Part shown: piece by piece, positions 7,211 to 15,788 of the stretch | How positions within the stretch are numbered: position 1 is the first letter of the stretch | Layout: the number at the start of each line of letters is the position of its first letter | NCBI GenBank assembly: GCA_020636255.1 | Contig: JACJYE010000018.1 | Span: forward strand, 1 to 64,000 | Length of the DNA: 64,000 bases | From: Lewinellaceae bacterium | GTDB taxonomy: Bacteria > Bacteroidota > Bacteroidia > Chitinophagales > Saprospiraceae | Direction: 5' to 3' | Notes under the pieces: generated by a model | The model's input: the letters and a program-made list of their open reading frames with translations, nothing else | Databases searched by the model: none | Told to the model about the DNA's origin: nothing | Position numbers and translations under genes: made by a program

Positions 7211-8385
7211 GCCTCACCATACTCCCCTGGTATCCAAGACTGCAGCAAGGATTCCCGCCCGGCTGAAAAAATCACTCAAACAACCCCAAATATTCCTCAA
7301 ACACAAAGACCCTGTTCCGGCTCTGGCCGGTGAATTCTTTTAATATCGCCGCATCCACGAAACTTTGGGCCAGGCTGCCGGCAGCTTTAGGGCTAAGGCT
7401 ACAGATCGACTCCTCGTCTTTCACCTTGACAAAGGGCTCTTTGAATACAGCATTCAACAGCGTTATGGCCGACTGGGTGCGCCGGCCCCAATCCCGATGG
7501 ATAAGGCTTTCCAGGCTTTGCTTCGGCTGCAACACTTCAGCCAGTGTCGCATTGGCTTTGCGGGCCGTCTCTTCCACGCCCACCGAGAAATATTTGCACC
7601 ATTGGAGCAAGTCGTTTTTTTCCCGGGAACGGCTGAGGTTGTCGTAATACAGCCCCTTATCGTGCTCAAAAAAAGCGGATAAGTATAGTAGCGGCTGATC
7701 CAGTATCTTTTCGCTAGCCAGATAGAGGGTGATGAGCAAACGCCCGATGCGCCCATTTCCATCCAGAAAGGGGTGGACGGTTTCAAACTGGTAATGGGCG
7801 ATGCCTATACGTATCAATGCGGGGACGTCAATCTGATCGTTGTGCAGGAAGTTCTCCAGGTCGCCCATCAATTCATCGATGTGGGTATGCGCCGGAGGGA
7901 CGAAAACCGCGTCATCGATCGAGGCCCCGCCAATCCAGTTTTGGCTCCTGCGGAATTGACCCGGCATTTTGTGTTCTCCTCTGACTCCTTGAAGCAGGGT
8001 TTTGTGGGCAGCCCGTATGAGCCGTGATGACAAGGGAAGCGTTTTTAGTTGTCCGGCCGCTTCATTTAGCGCCCGGGTATAATTCTTTACTTCCTGCCAG
8101 TCATCTTTCCGCTCAGGTAAGATGTATTCTTCTGACAGCAATGCTTCATCCATTCTCGTCCGGGTACCCTCAATACTGCTGGATACCACCGCTTCTTTTG
8201 TCACATGGAGGTGAATGAACAGGCCGATGTTTGGCGCCAGGTGTGCATAGGAATTGAGCTGGCCAAGCTGAAAGGAGGCCCTTTCCAGCAAGGTGTTGAG
8301 CCTGGCATCTTTCCAATTCCACTGCCGGTTAACTTTAGCCGGTACGAAAAATCGATATCCAGCTCCTCTGGAATAATGGCCAGCT
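7211..8385. repeat. Fic duplication, copy 2
   Basis: Direct repeat of 2207-3416. Homology stops abruptly at GGCCAGCT (8378-8385 against 3409-3416), just inside the 5' end of the Fic reading frame, so copy 2 lacks the original start codon and palindromic operator. The left end has a ~30-bp deletion relative to copy 1. Confidence 0.9.
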
Positions 8386-8417
8386 CGTGTATTCTTGTGG
8401 CTCCATCCCACTCCCAC
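7272..8417 (-). CDS. Fic family protein, copy 2 with replaced 5' end
   Basis: From AGHYSRGAGYRFF onward this matches the Fic protein at 2303-3448 with about a dozen substitutions. The active-site HPFLDGNGRIGR and inhibitory SSSIEG motifs are intact. The first 11 codons are unrelated (MGVGWSHKNTR) and the only upstream start in frame is a GTG at 8415-8417; no ATG remains near the 5' end. The palindrome that precedes copy 1 is missing. The catalytic body thus looks preserved, but expression is doubtful. It may be a recently made pseudogene or may use a new promoter in the 8418-8500 gap. Confidence 0.7.
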   Translation of the reverse strand: MGVGWSHKNTRAGHYSRGAGYRFFVPAKVNRQWNWKDARLNTLLERASFQLGQLNSYAHLAPNIGLFIHLHVTKEAVVSSSIEGTRTRMDEALLSEEYILPERKDDWQEVKNYTRALNEAAGQLKTLPLSSRLIRAAHKTLLQGVRGEHKMPGQFRRSQNWIGGASIDDAVFVPPAHTHIDELMGDLENFLHNDQIDVPALIRIGIAHYQFETVHPFLDGNGRIGRLLITLYLASEKILDQPLLYLSAFFEHDKGLYYDNLSRSREKNDLLQWCKYFSVGVEETARKANATLAEVLQPKQSLESLIHRDWGRRTQSAITLLNAVFKEPFVKVKDEESICSLSPKAAGSLAQSFVDAAILKEFTGQSRNRVFVFEEYLGLFE

Positions 8418-8500
8418 TGTCGATTAATTCCTTATTTTGCTATCGAAGGATGGGGAAGTTGCGTTGGAGGATCATTCTTTCAAACAAATGAAAATAACAC

Positions 8501-8965
8501 ATGAAAAACATTGTTTTTCTAGCTGCTTCAGCATTACTAATATGGGCTGCATATTCCTGTAAAACAGCTACTAAAGCACAGGATAATGCTCCATTCAACT
8601 ATGGCCACCTATACAAAACATGGGTTGTTGACACCATCATTGTCTTAAGGACGGAGGCTGTTTCAACACCCAATATAGAAACGGACAAAAATGAGTACCG
8701 ATTTACAAAGGAAGGTACAAGTATCAATCAGGGGGCCAGGACAACGATTACATCAGGAGCAAGTTTCGATGTACCGTATACCATCAAGGATGGAACCATC
8801 AATTTCGATGCAGTGGCAATATTCCCGTTATTAAACTTTGATAAAAACGGGAATCTTATGAGTAGCAGTTATGTGGCCCTGCCGCCATACAAAATCATGG
8901 AATTGGGCCCCACTACACTTACCCTGAAAAACAATGATATTCTAATGAAACTGAAAGCTAAATGA
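8501..8965 (+). CDS. small lipoprotein of unknown function
   Basis: The 154-residue product begins MKNIVFLAASALLIWAAYSC, a signal peptide with the lipobox AAYSC. The mature part has alternating short strands (WVVDTIIVL, YRFTKEGTSINQG, FDVPYTIKDGTINFDAVAIF, TLTLKNNDILMKL), as in lipocalin-like or copper-resistance NlpE-like small barrels of Bacteroidota, but I cannot assign a family. The start ATG is 84 bp from the truncated Fic copy, divergently arranged. It ends near a family A solo repeat. Confidence 0.7.
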   Translation: MKNIVFLAASALLIWAAYSCKTATKAQDNAPFNYGHLYKTWVVDTIIVLRTEAVSTPNIETDKNEYRFTKEGTSINQGARTTITSGASFDVPYTIKDGTINFDAVAIFPLLNFDKNGNLMSSSYVALPPYKIMELGPTTLTLKNNDILMKLKAK

Positions 8966-8975
8966 TATTGAGCTT

Positions 8976-8993
8976 AGAGCTTGTTTGGAGGCC
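8976..8993. repeat. family A solo end
   Basis: AGAGCTTGTTTGGAGGCC occurs once, between the convergent lipoprotein and AraC genes, with no right-hand end nearby. It is an intact left terminus of the family A element. Confidence 0.8.
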
Positions 8994-9012
8994 ACCAAAT
9001 AAACTATAAAAT

Positions 9013-9870
9013 TCAAACTTTCCGAAAAGCTGAAGGGCTTGCTCCGGTATGTTTTTTAAAGAAGTTGTTGAAGTAGGTGGGGTACTCAAACCCCAGGGCA
9101 AAGGCAACCTCTGAAATGTTCCAGTCGGTATGTTGCAAAATAGCCTTTGCTTCACCTATAATGCGCTCAGAAATATGAGTAGTGGTCGGTTTGCCCGTCA
9201 CTACCTTGACAGAACGATTGAGGTGGTTGACATGTACGGCCAGATTATCCGCATAATCTTTCGCACGCTTCAATTGCAGGGGCCTGTCGGGGTTTTCGAT
9301 GGGGAACTGCCTTTCCAGCAATTCCATAAAAACGGAAGCCAAGCGAACGGCGGCATTTTTATTCTGATCGTAGTTCTCGGAGGGCTGCAACTTCAAAGAT
9401 TCGTGCAGGATCAGATTGATGTAGTTCCGGATCAGGTCATCTTTATACGCATAATCAGACTGCTGTTCTTCGATCATCTTCCGAAAAATGCTGTTCAAAA
9501 AATCGCGTTGCGCTAGTGTGATCTTTAAAATAGGCGTCCCGCCTATTTTGAACAGCGGAGATTGTTGCAGGCTCTCCGAACGGTTATGCGGATCGAGAAA
9601 GTCTTCTGAAAACAGGCAGGTATAACCTACATAGGTTGTTGAAAGCGTTTCCCAGGAATATGGGATATGCGGATTTCCGAAGAAAAGAATGGTGCCTTCC
9701 GTTTCGTAACTCCGGTCAGCATAGTGGATCTTGCTTTTACCCGTCGTAAGGCAGATCTTGTAAAACTCTTTACGGCTATAAACACGCGTAGCGCTCCTGT
9801 CCTCCTCTATTTGAAAGACATTGAACCCCTTCAATTTCAGTAGGTTGTTGTATTCTGATACGGCCCGCAT
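9013..9870 (-). CDS. AraC family transcriptional regulator
   Basis: The 285-residue protein has an N-terminal cupin-like ligand region and a C-terminal AraC DNA-binding domain: a first helix-turn-helix around DYADNLAVHVNHLNRSVK and a second in ISEVAFALGFEYPTYFNNFFKKHTGASPSAFRK, the canonical signature. It lies divergent from a three-gene redox group (alcohol dehydrogenase, aldo/keto reductase, cupin) with a 188-bp shared gap, so it probably controls them. This arrangement is reminiscent of AraC-controlled carbonyl-detoxification loci such as E. coli yqhC/yqhD (known); the ligand here is unknown. Confidence 0.85.
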   Translation of the reverse strand: MRAVSEYNNLLKLKGFNVFQIEEDRSATRVYSRKEFYKICLTTGKSKIHYADRSYETEGTILFFGNPHIPYSWETLSTTYVGYTCLFSEDFLDPHNRSESLQQSPLFKIGGTPILKITLAQRDFLNSIFRKMIEEQQSDYAYKDDLIRNYINLILHESLKLQPSENYDQNKNAAVRLASVFMELLERQFPIENPDRPLQLKRAKDYADNLAVHVNHLNRSVKVVTGKPTTTHISERIIGEAKAILQHTDWNISEVAFALGFEYPTYFNNFFKKHTGASPSAFRKV

Positions 9871-9999
9871 CGTAGTTCACAGTTTAAAAATTCAAACATT
9901 CCCGCCCTTTAAAAGGTTCACCCCCTGCCGTCGCCCGTATTGTTTGAATTTCTTAGGTTTTGATTTGATAATCATTATGTACAGGGCGTGCGACGGGAA

Positions 10000-10007
10000 T
10001 ACCTTTG
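10000..10007 (+). promoter_or_regulatory. possible -7 promoter element for the dehydrogenase
   Basis: TACCTTTG fits the Bacteroidota -7 consensus TAnnTTTG and lies 51 bp before the start at 10059. The expected upstream TTTG near -33 is only weakly present. Confidence 0.35.
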
Positions 10008-10058
10008 TCCCAGGATTTCAACATCATGAACGGTGCGTAGTCACAAAATTAAAGTACC

Positions 10059-11246
10059 ATGAAAGCACAACACCATAAACAATCAAGGAGGAAATTCATA
10101 AAACAATCCGCAATAGCCGGGGCAGGTATCATGCTTGCCGGCCCGTGGCAGGTTGTTGCTCAGGAAAACGGGCGAACCACCCCGGGCCAAAACATAAGAT
10201 CCAAAGGATACGCGGCAAAGGACAACTCAGGAAAGTTGAGCCCATGGGAATTTGAGCGCAGGCCCGTAGGTGATGACGATATCCTGATCGATATCAAGTA
10301 TGCCAGCATCTGCCATTCCGATATTCATCAGATGAAAGGACATTGGGGCCCGCAGCAATATCCGCAGGTTCCAGGCCATGAGATCGTAGGAGTAGTGGCC
10401 GCTGTGGGCAAAAATGTGACAAAATTCAAAGTAGGTGACAGAGCCGGCGTAGGCTGTATGGTGAATAGCTGTATGGAATGTGAAAGTTGTACGCATGGTG
10501 AAGAGCATTTTTGCGAAAAAGGAGAAACCGTCTTTACCTATGGTTATCCGGAGGCCTCTTCACCTACAGGCATTTCTCAGGGTGGATACTCCGACAAGAT
10601 CGTGGTGCGAAGCCATTTTGCGGTGCACATCCCGGAGCACATCTCCTTCCAGGAAGCCGCTCCTCTGTTGTGCGCAGGCATCACCACGTATTCGCCTATC
10701 ATGAATGCCAACCTCAAGGTGGGAGATAAAGTAGGGGTTGCAGGTATTGGCGGGCTGGGCCACATGGCAGTGAAACTGGCAGCCTCCAAAGGGGCGGAAG
10801 TATATGCTTTCACTACGTCTCCGGATAAAGTAGCAGACATTAAGTCGTGGGGGGCCAAAGAGGTGGTCGTAGTGGATGAGGCCTTTACAAACATGCGAGC
10901 CTACCATAAAAAGCTGGATTACATGATCTGTACGATCCCCTACCAGTTCAATGCTGCTCCCTATGTGGCATGCGTAAAACCTCATGGCCATTTCACTTAT
11001 GTCGGGATGCCTGAAGGTTTTGAGCTTTCCTTTAGCAACATCGCTTTAGCTGCCAGCAGGGTCAACTTCAATGCTTCACTGATCGGAGGAATCCCGGAAA
11101 CGCAGGAAGTGGTTCATTACTGTGCCGACAACGGCATCAGGCCCGAGATCCAGATCATAAAAGCTGAAGAGATCAATGACGCCTGGGAAAAGGTGGTGAA
11201 CAAAGAGGCCCGCTATCGATATGTCATCGATGCATCAACATTTTAG
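10059..11246 (+). CDS. Tat-signal zinc alcohol dehydrogenase
   Basis: The 395-residue protein is a medium-chain zinc-dependent NAD(P) alcohol/aldehyde reductase of the cinnamyl-alcohol/YahK type. Visible parts are catalytic-zinc ligands Cys85 and His107-Glu108 (PGHEIVG), structural-zinc cysteines 138, 141, 144 and 152 (CMECESCTHGEEHFC), and a Rossmann GIGGLGH motif at 229-235. Unusually, the first 35 residues (SRRKFIKQSAIAGAGIMLAG...VVAQ) form a twin-arginine export signal. Family members are normally cytosolic and need NAD(P)H, so a periplasmic location would leave the cofactor supply unexplained unless the cofactor is held tightly. First gene of a likely operon with the aldo/keto reductase and cupin. 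Confidence 0.9.
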   Translation: MKAQHHKQSRRKFIKQSAIAGAGIMLAGPWQVVAQENGRTTPGQNIRSKGYAAKDNSGKLSPWEFERRPVGDDDILIDIKYASICHSDIHQMKGHWGPQQYPQVPGHEIVGVVAAVGKNVTKFKVGDRAGVGCMVNSCMECESCTHGEEHFCEKGETVFTYGYPEASSPTGISQGGYSDKIVVRSHFAVHIPEHISFQEAAPLLCAGITTYSPIMNANLKVGDKVGVAGIGGLGHMAVKLAASKGAEVYAFTTSPDKVADIKSWGAKEVVVVDEAFTNMRAYHKKLDYMICTIPYQFNAAPYVACVKPHGHFTYVGMPEGFELSFSNIALAASRVNFNASLIGGIPETQEVVHYCADNGIRPEIQIIKAEEINDAWEKVVNKEARYRYVIDASTF

Positions 11247-11373
11247 TAGTCTACAATAAAAGTTAAATTATACTCAGATTTATATGATTTGTCGGATTCC
11301 CTGGATTTGATCATCCTGATTTGCAATGATTTATGAAGTCCAGTGTACGTCATTTTTATTAAAAATTGGTATT

Positions 11374-12234
11374 ATGATCTTGAAAGAAAAGTATATCCTG
11401 TCTAATGGGGTGGAGATCCCAAAACTAGGGCTTGGAACATGGTTTATTAGTGATCATGATGTCACCCGGGCAGTGAAAGATGCTGCTAAGCTCGGCTATC
11501 GGCACATCGATACCGCTCAGGCATACCAGAATGAAAGCGGAGTTGGAGAAGGCATCAGAACGTGTGGTGTCGAAAGGGCGGAAATGTTCGTAACCACCAA
11601 ACTCGCTGCCGAAGTAAAGTCGTATAAAGAAGCTGTGGCATCCATTGATGGGTCGCTTAAGAGCATGGGGCTCGATTATATTGACATGATGATCATTCAC
11701 AGCCCCAAACCCTGGATGAAATTCCACGAAGCTGACCCTTATTTTGAGGGGAACCGTGAAGCATGGGCCGCTCTTGAAGAAGCCTATAAAGCTGGAAAGC
11801 TGCGTGCCATCGGCCTTTCAAACTTCAAAAAGGAAGACCTCGACAACATCCTGGCATCCTGCACTGTAATGCCAATGGTGAATCAGATCCTGGCGCATAT
11901 TAGCAATACGCCGGCAGAGCTGATCCAATATTGCCAGCATAACGATATCCTGGTGGAGGCCTATTCACCGATCGGGCACGGAGAATTGTTGAAGAACCAG
12001 GAAGTAGCAGCAATGGCTGAAAAATATCGTGTTTCCGTGCCCCAGTTAGGTATCCGCTACGGCCTGCAGCTCGGCCTTCTTCCTCTGCCCAAGACTGCAA
12101 AGCCCGAACACATGAAAACCAATTCAGAAGTAGATTTTGAGATCTCTGAAGAGGATATGGAGTCCTTGAAAAACATGAAGCAGATCAAGGATTACGGAGA
12201 GGCCAGCATGTTTCCTGTGTACGCAGGGAGATAA
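11374..12234 (+). CDS. aldo/keto reductase
   Basis: I use the ATG at 11374 (MILKEKYIL); a longer frame from 11326 adds residues without homology. The 286-residue barrel carries the full catalytic tetrad: Asp46 and Tyr51 (HIDTAQAY), Lys76 (VTTKL) and His109 (MIIHSP). The C-terminal part has the NADPH-binding LPLPKTAKPEHMKTN segment. It reduces aldehydes and ketones with NADPH in the cytoplasm; substrate unknown. Close relatives act on methylglyoxal or 2,5-diketogluconate. It sits 127 bp after the dehydrogenase and 47 bp before the cupin in the same direction. Confidence 0.9.
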   Translation: MILKEKYILSNGVEIPKLGLGTWFISDHDVTRAVKDAAKLGYRHIDTAQAYQNESGVGEGIRTCGVERAEMFVTTKLAAEVKSYKEAVASIDGSLKSMGLDYIDMMIIHSPKPWMKFHEADPYFEGNREAWAALEEAYKAGKLRAIGLSNFKKEDLDNILASCTVMPMVNQILAHISNTPAELIQYCQHNDILVEAYSPIGHGELLKNQEVAAMAEKYRVSVPQLGIRYGLQLGLLPLPKTAKPEHMKTNSEVDFEISEEDMESLKNMKQIKDYGEASMFPVYAGR

Positions 12235-12281
12235 TATCAGCTATAGAATTTTTTCAATTCGTTAATCCATAAAAAGGCATT

Positions 12282-12677
12282 ATGAAAATAGTCAGGAACG
12301 AGCAACTCAACTCCGTGAAAGGGCCTGAAGACTGGTTCACCGGATCAGTAAGGATCGACCCATTGTTTTCAAAGCAAGAGGTAACGAAAGCTGCCGGAGC
12401 TATGGTGACTTTTGAGCCCGGGGCCAGAACGGCCTGGCATACCCATCCTGCCGGACAGACATTGATCGTAACTTCAGGATTAGGATGGGTGCAACGGGAA
12501 GGCGGCCCCATTGAGGAAATACACCCCGGTGACGTAATTTGGTTCGAACCCAATGAAAAGCACTGGCACGGTGCTTCCCCCGGTAAAGCCATGAGCCATA
12601 TTGCTATCCAGGAAGAGTTGGATGGCAAAGTAGTGGAATGGATGGAGAAGGTTTCGGACGCTCAATATTCAAAATAA
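12282..12677 (+). CDS. hydroxynitrile-lyase-type cupin
   Basis: A 131-residue single-domain cupin. Metal ligands are at His53, His55 and Gln59 (HTHPAGQ) and His94 (EKHWHG). These positions are, from memory, the same numbers as the manganese ligands in the acidobacterial cupin hydroxynitrile lyases, a subfamily of about 131 residues. Native roles of such cupins are mostly unknown, and they often sit beside aldehyde or alcohol reductases, as here. The neighbourhood (AraC, dehydrogenase, aldo/keto reductase) suggests carbonyl or quinone stress metabolism rather than cyanide chemistry. Confidence 0.8.
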   Translation: MKIVRNEQLNSVKGPEDWFTGSVRIDPLFSKQEVTKAAGAMVTFEPGARTAWHTHPAGQTLIVTSGLGWVQREGGPIEEIHPGDVIWFEPNEKHWHGASPGKAMSHIAIQEELDGKVVEWMEKVSDAQYSK

Positions 12678-12849
12678 CAGGAGTGGTTAACATTTGACTA
12701 CCTATTTATAAACAAATCATACCCTTACTTCTTTCTATGCGATCCTAAATTTGGCCAAGCTCGTTAGGGTTTCTCTCCTGCAATAAAGCAGGGAAACCAG
12801 GACAGCCTCATGATTACCGCTGTGGTGATTCAAAACCTTATTTCGCGTC

Positions 12850-15759
12850 ATGAGCAGTCATATACATAAAGGCTTGGCAACGCGGCAAAAATTGGGCCCG
12901 CTATCTCTTACTTGTTTCGTTCTTGTTTCAGCCTTCCTTTTTACCGCCTGTGCCCCAAAGAATTTTACCAAACTTGAAGACGGTGTCCTCATACACCTTA
13001 ACAATACAGACGGTGACACCGGGGCAAGGCAAGTGAAATATCAGGTCGTCACCCCTGAGATCATCCATGTGACGGCCACTCCTGCCGATTCCTTTTCCAA
13101 AGCTGAAAGCCTGATCGCAGCCCCAAAAGAACGGCCGGCCGCAAACTGGAGCCTCAGGGAAAAGGGCAACCAACTGGTGCTGAAGACCGATGCGCTTTCC
13201 ATTATTATTTCGCTGCAGAGCGGAGAGGCCGTCTTCCAGGATCAGCAGGGCAACACCCTTTTACAAGAACGGCAGGGCGGCGGAAAAACCTTTCTCCCGG
13301 CTAATGTGGAAGGGCAGGCCTTTTACTCAGTACGCCAGGTTTTTGAGTCCCCCGCTGATGAGGCGTTCTACGGCCTTGGCCAGCACCAGAACGGCCTGAT
13401 GAACTACAAAGGCGAGGACGTAGAGCTGGCTCAGCACAACATCGTGGCCGTCGTCCCCTTTTTGTACTCCAATAAAAATTACGGCCTGCTCTGGGACAAT
13501 TACTCCATCACCCGTTTTGGAGACCCCCGCCCTTTCGAACCGCTTTCCGGGCTGAGCCTCTTTTCAAAAGAAGGAAACCCCGGCGGCCTCACCGCCGATT
13601 ATCTTGACGGAGCAGGCAAAGTCATCGAGAGCCGCCAGGAGCAGGAGATCGGCTATGAGTACCTGCATGATTTTGACGGGATGCCCGAAAATTTCAATAT
13701 GGAAAACGGCAAGGCCGTATGGGAAGGCAGCATCTCATCGGACACAAGCGGAAAGCATAAGTTCCTCGCCTATCTTTCCGGTTATACCAGAATATGGGTG
13801 GACGGGAAGCTGATCCTCGACCGCTGGCGGCAGGCCTGGAACCCCTGGTATACCAAGTTCAACGTGGAGATGAAAGCTGGCGAAAAGTATCCCATCAAAG
13901 TAGAATGGATACCTGCAAGTGGAAAAAGCTACCTCGCCGTGAAGCACCTCGGCCCCTTGAGCGAAGCGGAGCAAAACAGCCTGTCGCTCTTCTCCGAGGT
14001 GGCCGAACAGATTGATTACTACTTTATAAAAGGGAACAAGGCCGACGATGTCATTAGCGGCTATCGGGAATTGACAGGCGACGCCCCCATCATGCCCGAC
14101 TGGGCGTTCGGCTTTTGGCAAAGCCGGGAGCGCTACCAGACGCAGAGCCAGTTGCTCGAGGCCCTGGAAGAATACCGAAAGCGCAAAGCCCCCATCGACA
14201 ACATCGTGATGGACTGGTTTTACTGGGAGGAAGACCAATGGGGCTCCCATGCTTTTGATCCGGCGCGGTTCCCCGACCCTGCAGGGATGGTGGAAGCGGT
14301 GCACGCTCTAAACGGGCACATCATGATCTCTGTCTGGCCGAAGTTCTACCCCGGCACGAAGCATTTTGACGAAATGAACCAGAAGGGGTTCCTTTTCCAA
14401 AAAAACCTGGCCAACGAAACGAAAGACTGGGTCGGCCCGGGTTATCTCTCTACTTTTTACGACGCCTTTAACCCTGCGGCCCGGGAGCTTTTCTGGCAGC
14501 AGATCCAACCCAAGCTGTTCGATATCGGCATTGATGCCTGGTGGATGGATGCCACCGAGCCGGACATCAACTCCAATGAATCCATCGAAGCGCGCAAACA
14601 GCTGATGAGCCCCACCGCCTTAGGCCCAGGCGCCCGCTATTTCAATGCCTATTCTCTGATGAACGCAAAAGGCATCTACGAGGGCTGCCGAACGGCGGCC
14701 CCCAACAAGCGGGTGTTCATCCTCACCCGCTCGGCCTTTGCCGGGCAGCAGCGGTACGCAGCTGCCACCTGGAGCGGGGATATCGTTTCCCGGTGGAGCA
14801 ACCTCCGGGAACAAATTTCTGCGGGGCTCAATTTTTCCCTCTCTGGTTTACCTTACTGGACCATGGACATCGGAGGCTTCTCCGTCGAGCCGCGCTATGA
14901 GAAAGCACAGGGAGAAGACCTCAAAGAATGGCGGGAATTGCAGGTGAGGTGGTACCAGTTCGGTACATTCTGCCCGCTGTTCCGGAGTCATGGCCAATAC
15001 CCTTACCGCGAGATATACAACGTGGCGCCGGCAGGCTCTCAGGAGTATGCTTCGATGCTTTATTACGACAAGCTGCGGTACAGCATGCTGCCGTATATCT
15101 ATTCCCTCAGCGGCCATGTTTTTCACGACGATTATACCATCATGCGGCCATTGGTGATGGATTTCCCCTCAGACCCCGAAGTCCTGAACCTCGCCACACA
15201 ATACCTGTTCGGCCCTAACCTGCTGGTGGCGCCTGTTTACGAATACAAGGCCCGGACAAGGAGCTTATACCTGCCTTCCGGCAACGGGTGGTATGAATTA
15301 TCTACGGGTAAATATTTTGACGGCGGCCAGCATATAACGGCAGATGCGCCCCTGGACAGAGTACCTGTATTCGCCAGGGAAGGGGCTATCCTGCCGCTCG
15401 GCCCCGACATTCAGCATACGAACGAAGGGTTTAGTGATTCGCTGACCGTGTTCGTCTACGCCGGCCAGGACGGCTATTTCCAATTGTATGAGGACGAGGG
15501 TGAAAACTACGATTACGAACATGGTGCATTTTGCACCATCGGCCTGGCCTATAGTGAAAAAGACCAAAGCCTGACCGTAGAAGAACGGTCGGGAAGTTTT
15601 CCGGAAATGGTATCGAAAAAGGCCATACGCGTAAACTGGGTGTCCCCGCAGGAACCAAAAGCGATCGACGATAAGGCCTCAAGCGGACAGTGGTATGAAT
15701 ACGATGGAAGCGAACTGATCATAAGGAAACTGAAACTTATCGGGGACAAAACCCGGTGA
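12850..15759 (+). CDS. GH31 alpha-xylosidase with PA14 domain, lipoprotein
   Basis: The 969-residue protein starts with a signal ending FLFTAC (Cys34 lipidated), without the acidic export motif after Cys, so it likely faces the periplasm. Order: GH31 N-terminal domain, a PA14 insert (about 255-370, with WVDGKLILDRW), the catalytic barrel and C-terminal sheets. The nucleophile is Asp567 in WWMDATEPD; the acid/base is Asp644 in TWSGDIVSRW. PA14-containing GH31 enzymes of Bacteroidota are alpha-xylosidases that remove xylose from xyloglucan oligosaccharides. The locus with SusC/D and GH74 supports this. First gene of the putative xyloglucan operon; a TAAATTTG at 12746 may be its -7 box. Confidence 0.88.
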   Translation: MSSHIHKGLATRQKLGPLSLTCFVLVSAFLFTACAPKNFTKLEDGVLIHLNNTDGDTGARQVKYQVVTPEIIHVTATPADSFSKAESLIAAPKERPAANWSLREKGNQLVLKTDALSIIISLQSGEAVFQDQQGNTLLQERQGGGKTFLPANVEGQAFYSVRQVFESPADEAFYGLGQHQNGLMNYKGEDVELAQHNIVAVVPFLYSNKNYGLLWDNYSITRFGDPRPFEPLSGLSLFSKEGNPGGLTADYLDGAGKVIESRQEQEIGYEYLHDFDGMPENFNMENGKAVWEGSISSDTSGKHKFLAYLSGYTRIWVDGKLILDRWRQAWNPWYTKFNVEMKAGEKYPIKVEWIPASGKSYLAVKHLGPLSEAEQNSLSLFSEVAEQIDYYFIKGNKADDVISGYRELTGDAPIMPDWAFGFWQSRERYQTQSQLLEALEEYRKRKAPIDNIVMDWFYWEEDQWGSHAFDPARFPDPAGMVEAVHALNGHIMISVWPKFYPGTKHFDEMNQKGFLFQKNLANETKDWVGPGYLSTFYDAFNPAARELFWQQIQPKLFDIGIDAWWMDATEPDINSNESIEARKQLMSPTALGPGARYFNAYSLMNAKGIYEGCRTAAPNKRVFILTRSAFAGQQRYAAATWSGDIVSRWSNLREQISAGLNFSLSGLPYWTMDIGGFSVEPRYEKAQGEDLKEWRELQVRWYQFGTFCPLFRSHGQYPYREIYNVAPAGSQEYASMLYYDKLRYSMLPYIYSLSGHVFHDDYTIMRPLVMDFPSDPEVLNLATQYLFGPNLLVAPVYEYKARTRSLYLPSGNGWYELSTGKYFDGGQHITADAPLDRVPVFAREGAILPLGPDIQHTNEGFSDSLTVFVYAGQDGYFQLYEDEGENYDYEHGAFCTIGLAYSEKDQSLTVEERSGSFPEMVSKKAIRVNWVSPQEPKAIDDKASSGQWYEYDGSELIIRKLKLIGDKTR

Positions 15760-15788
15760 TTCATTAATACCTGAAAATAAATTTCACT

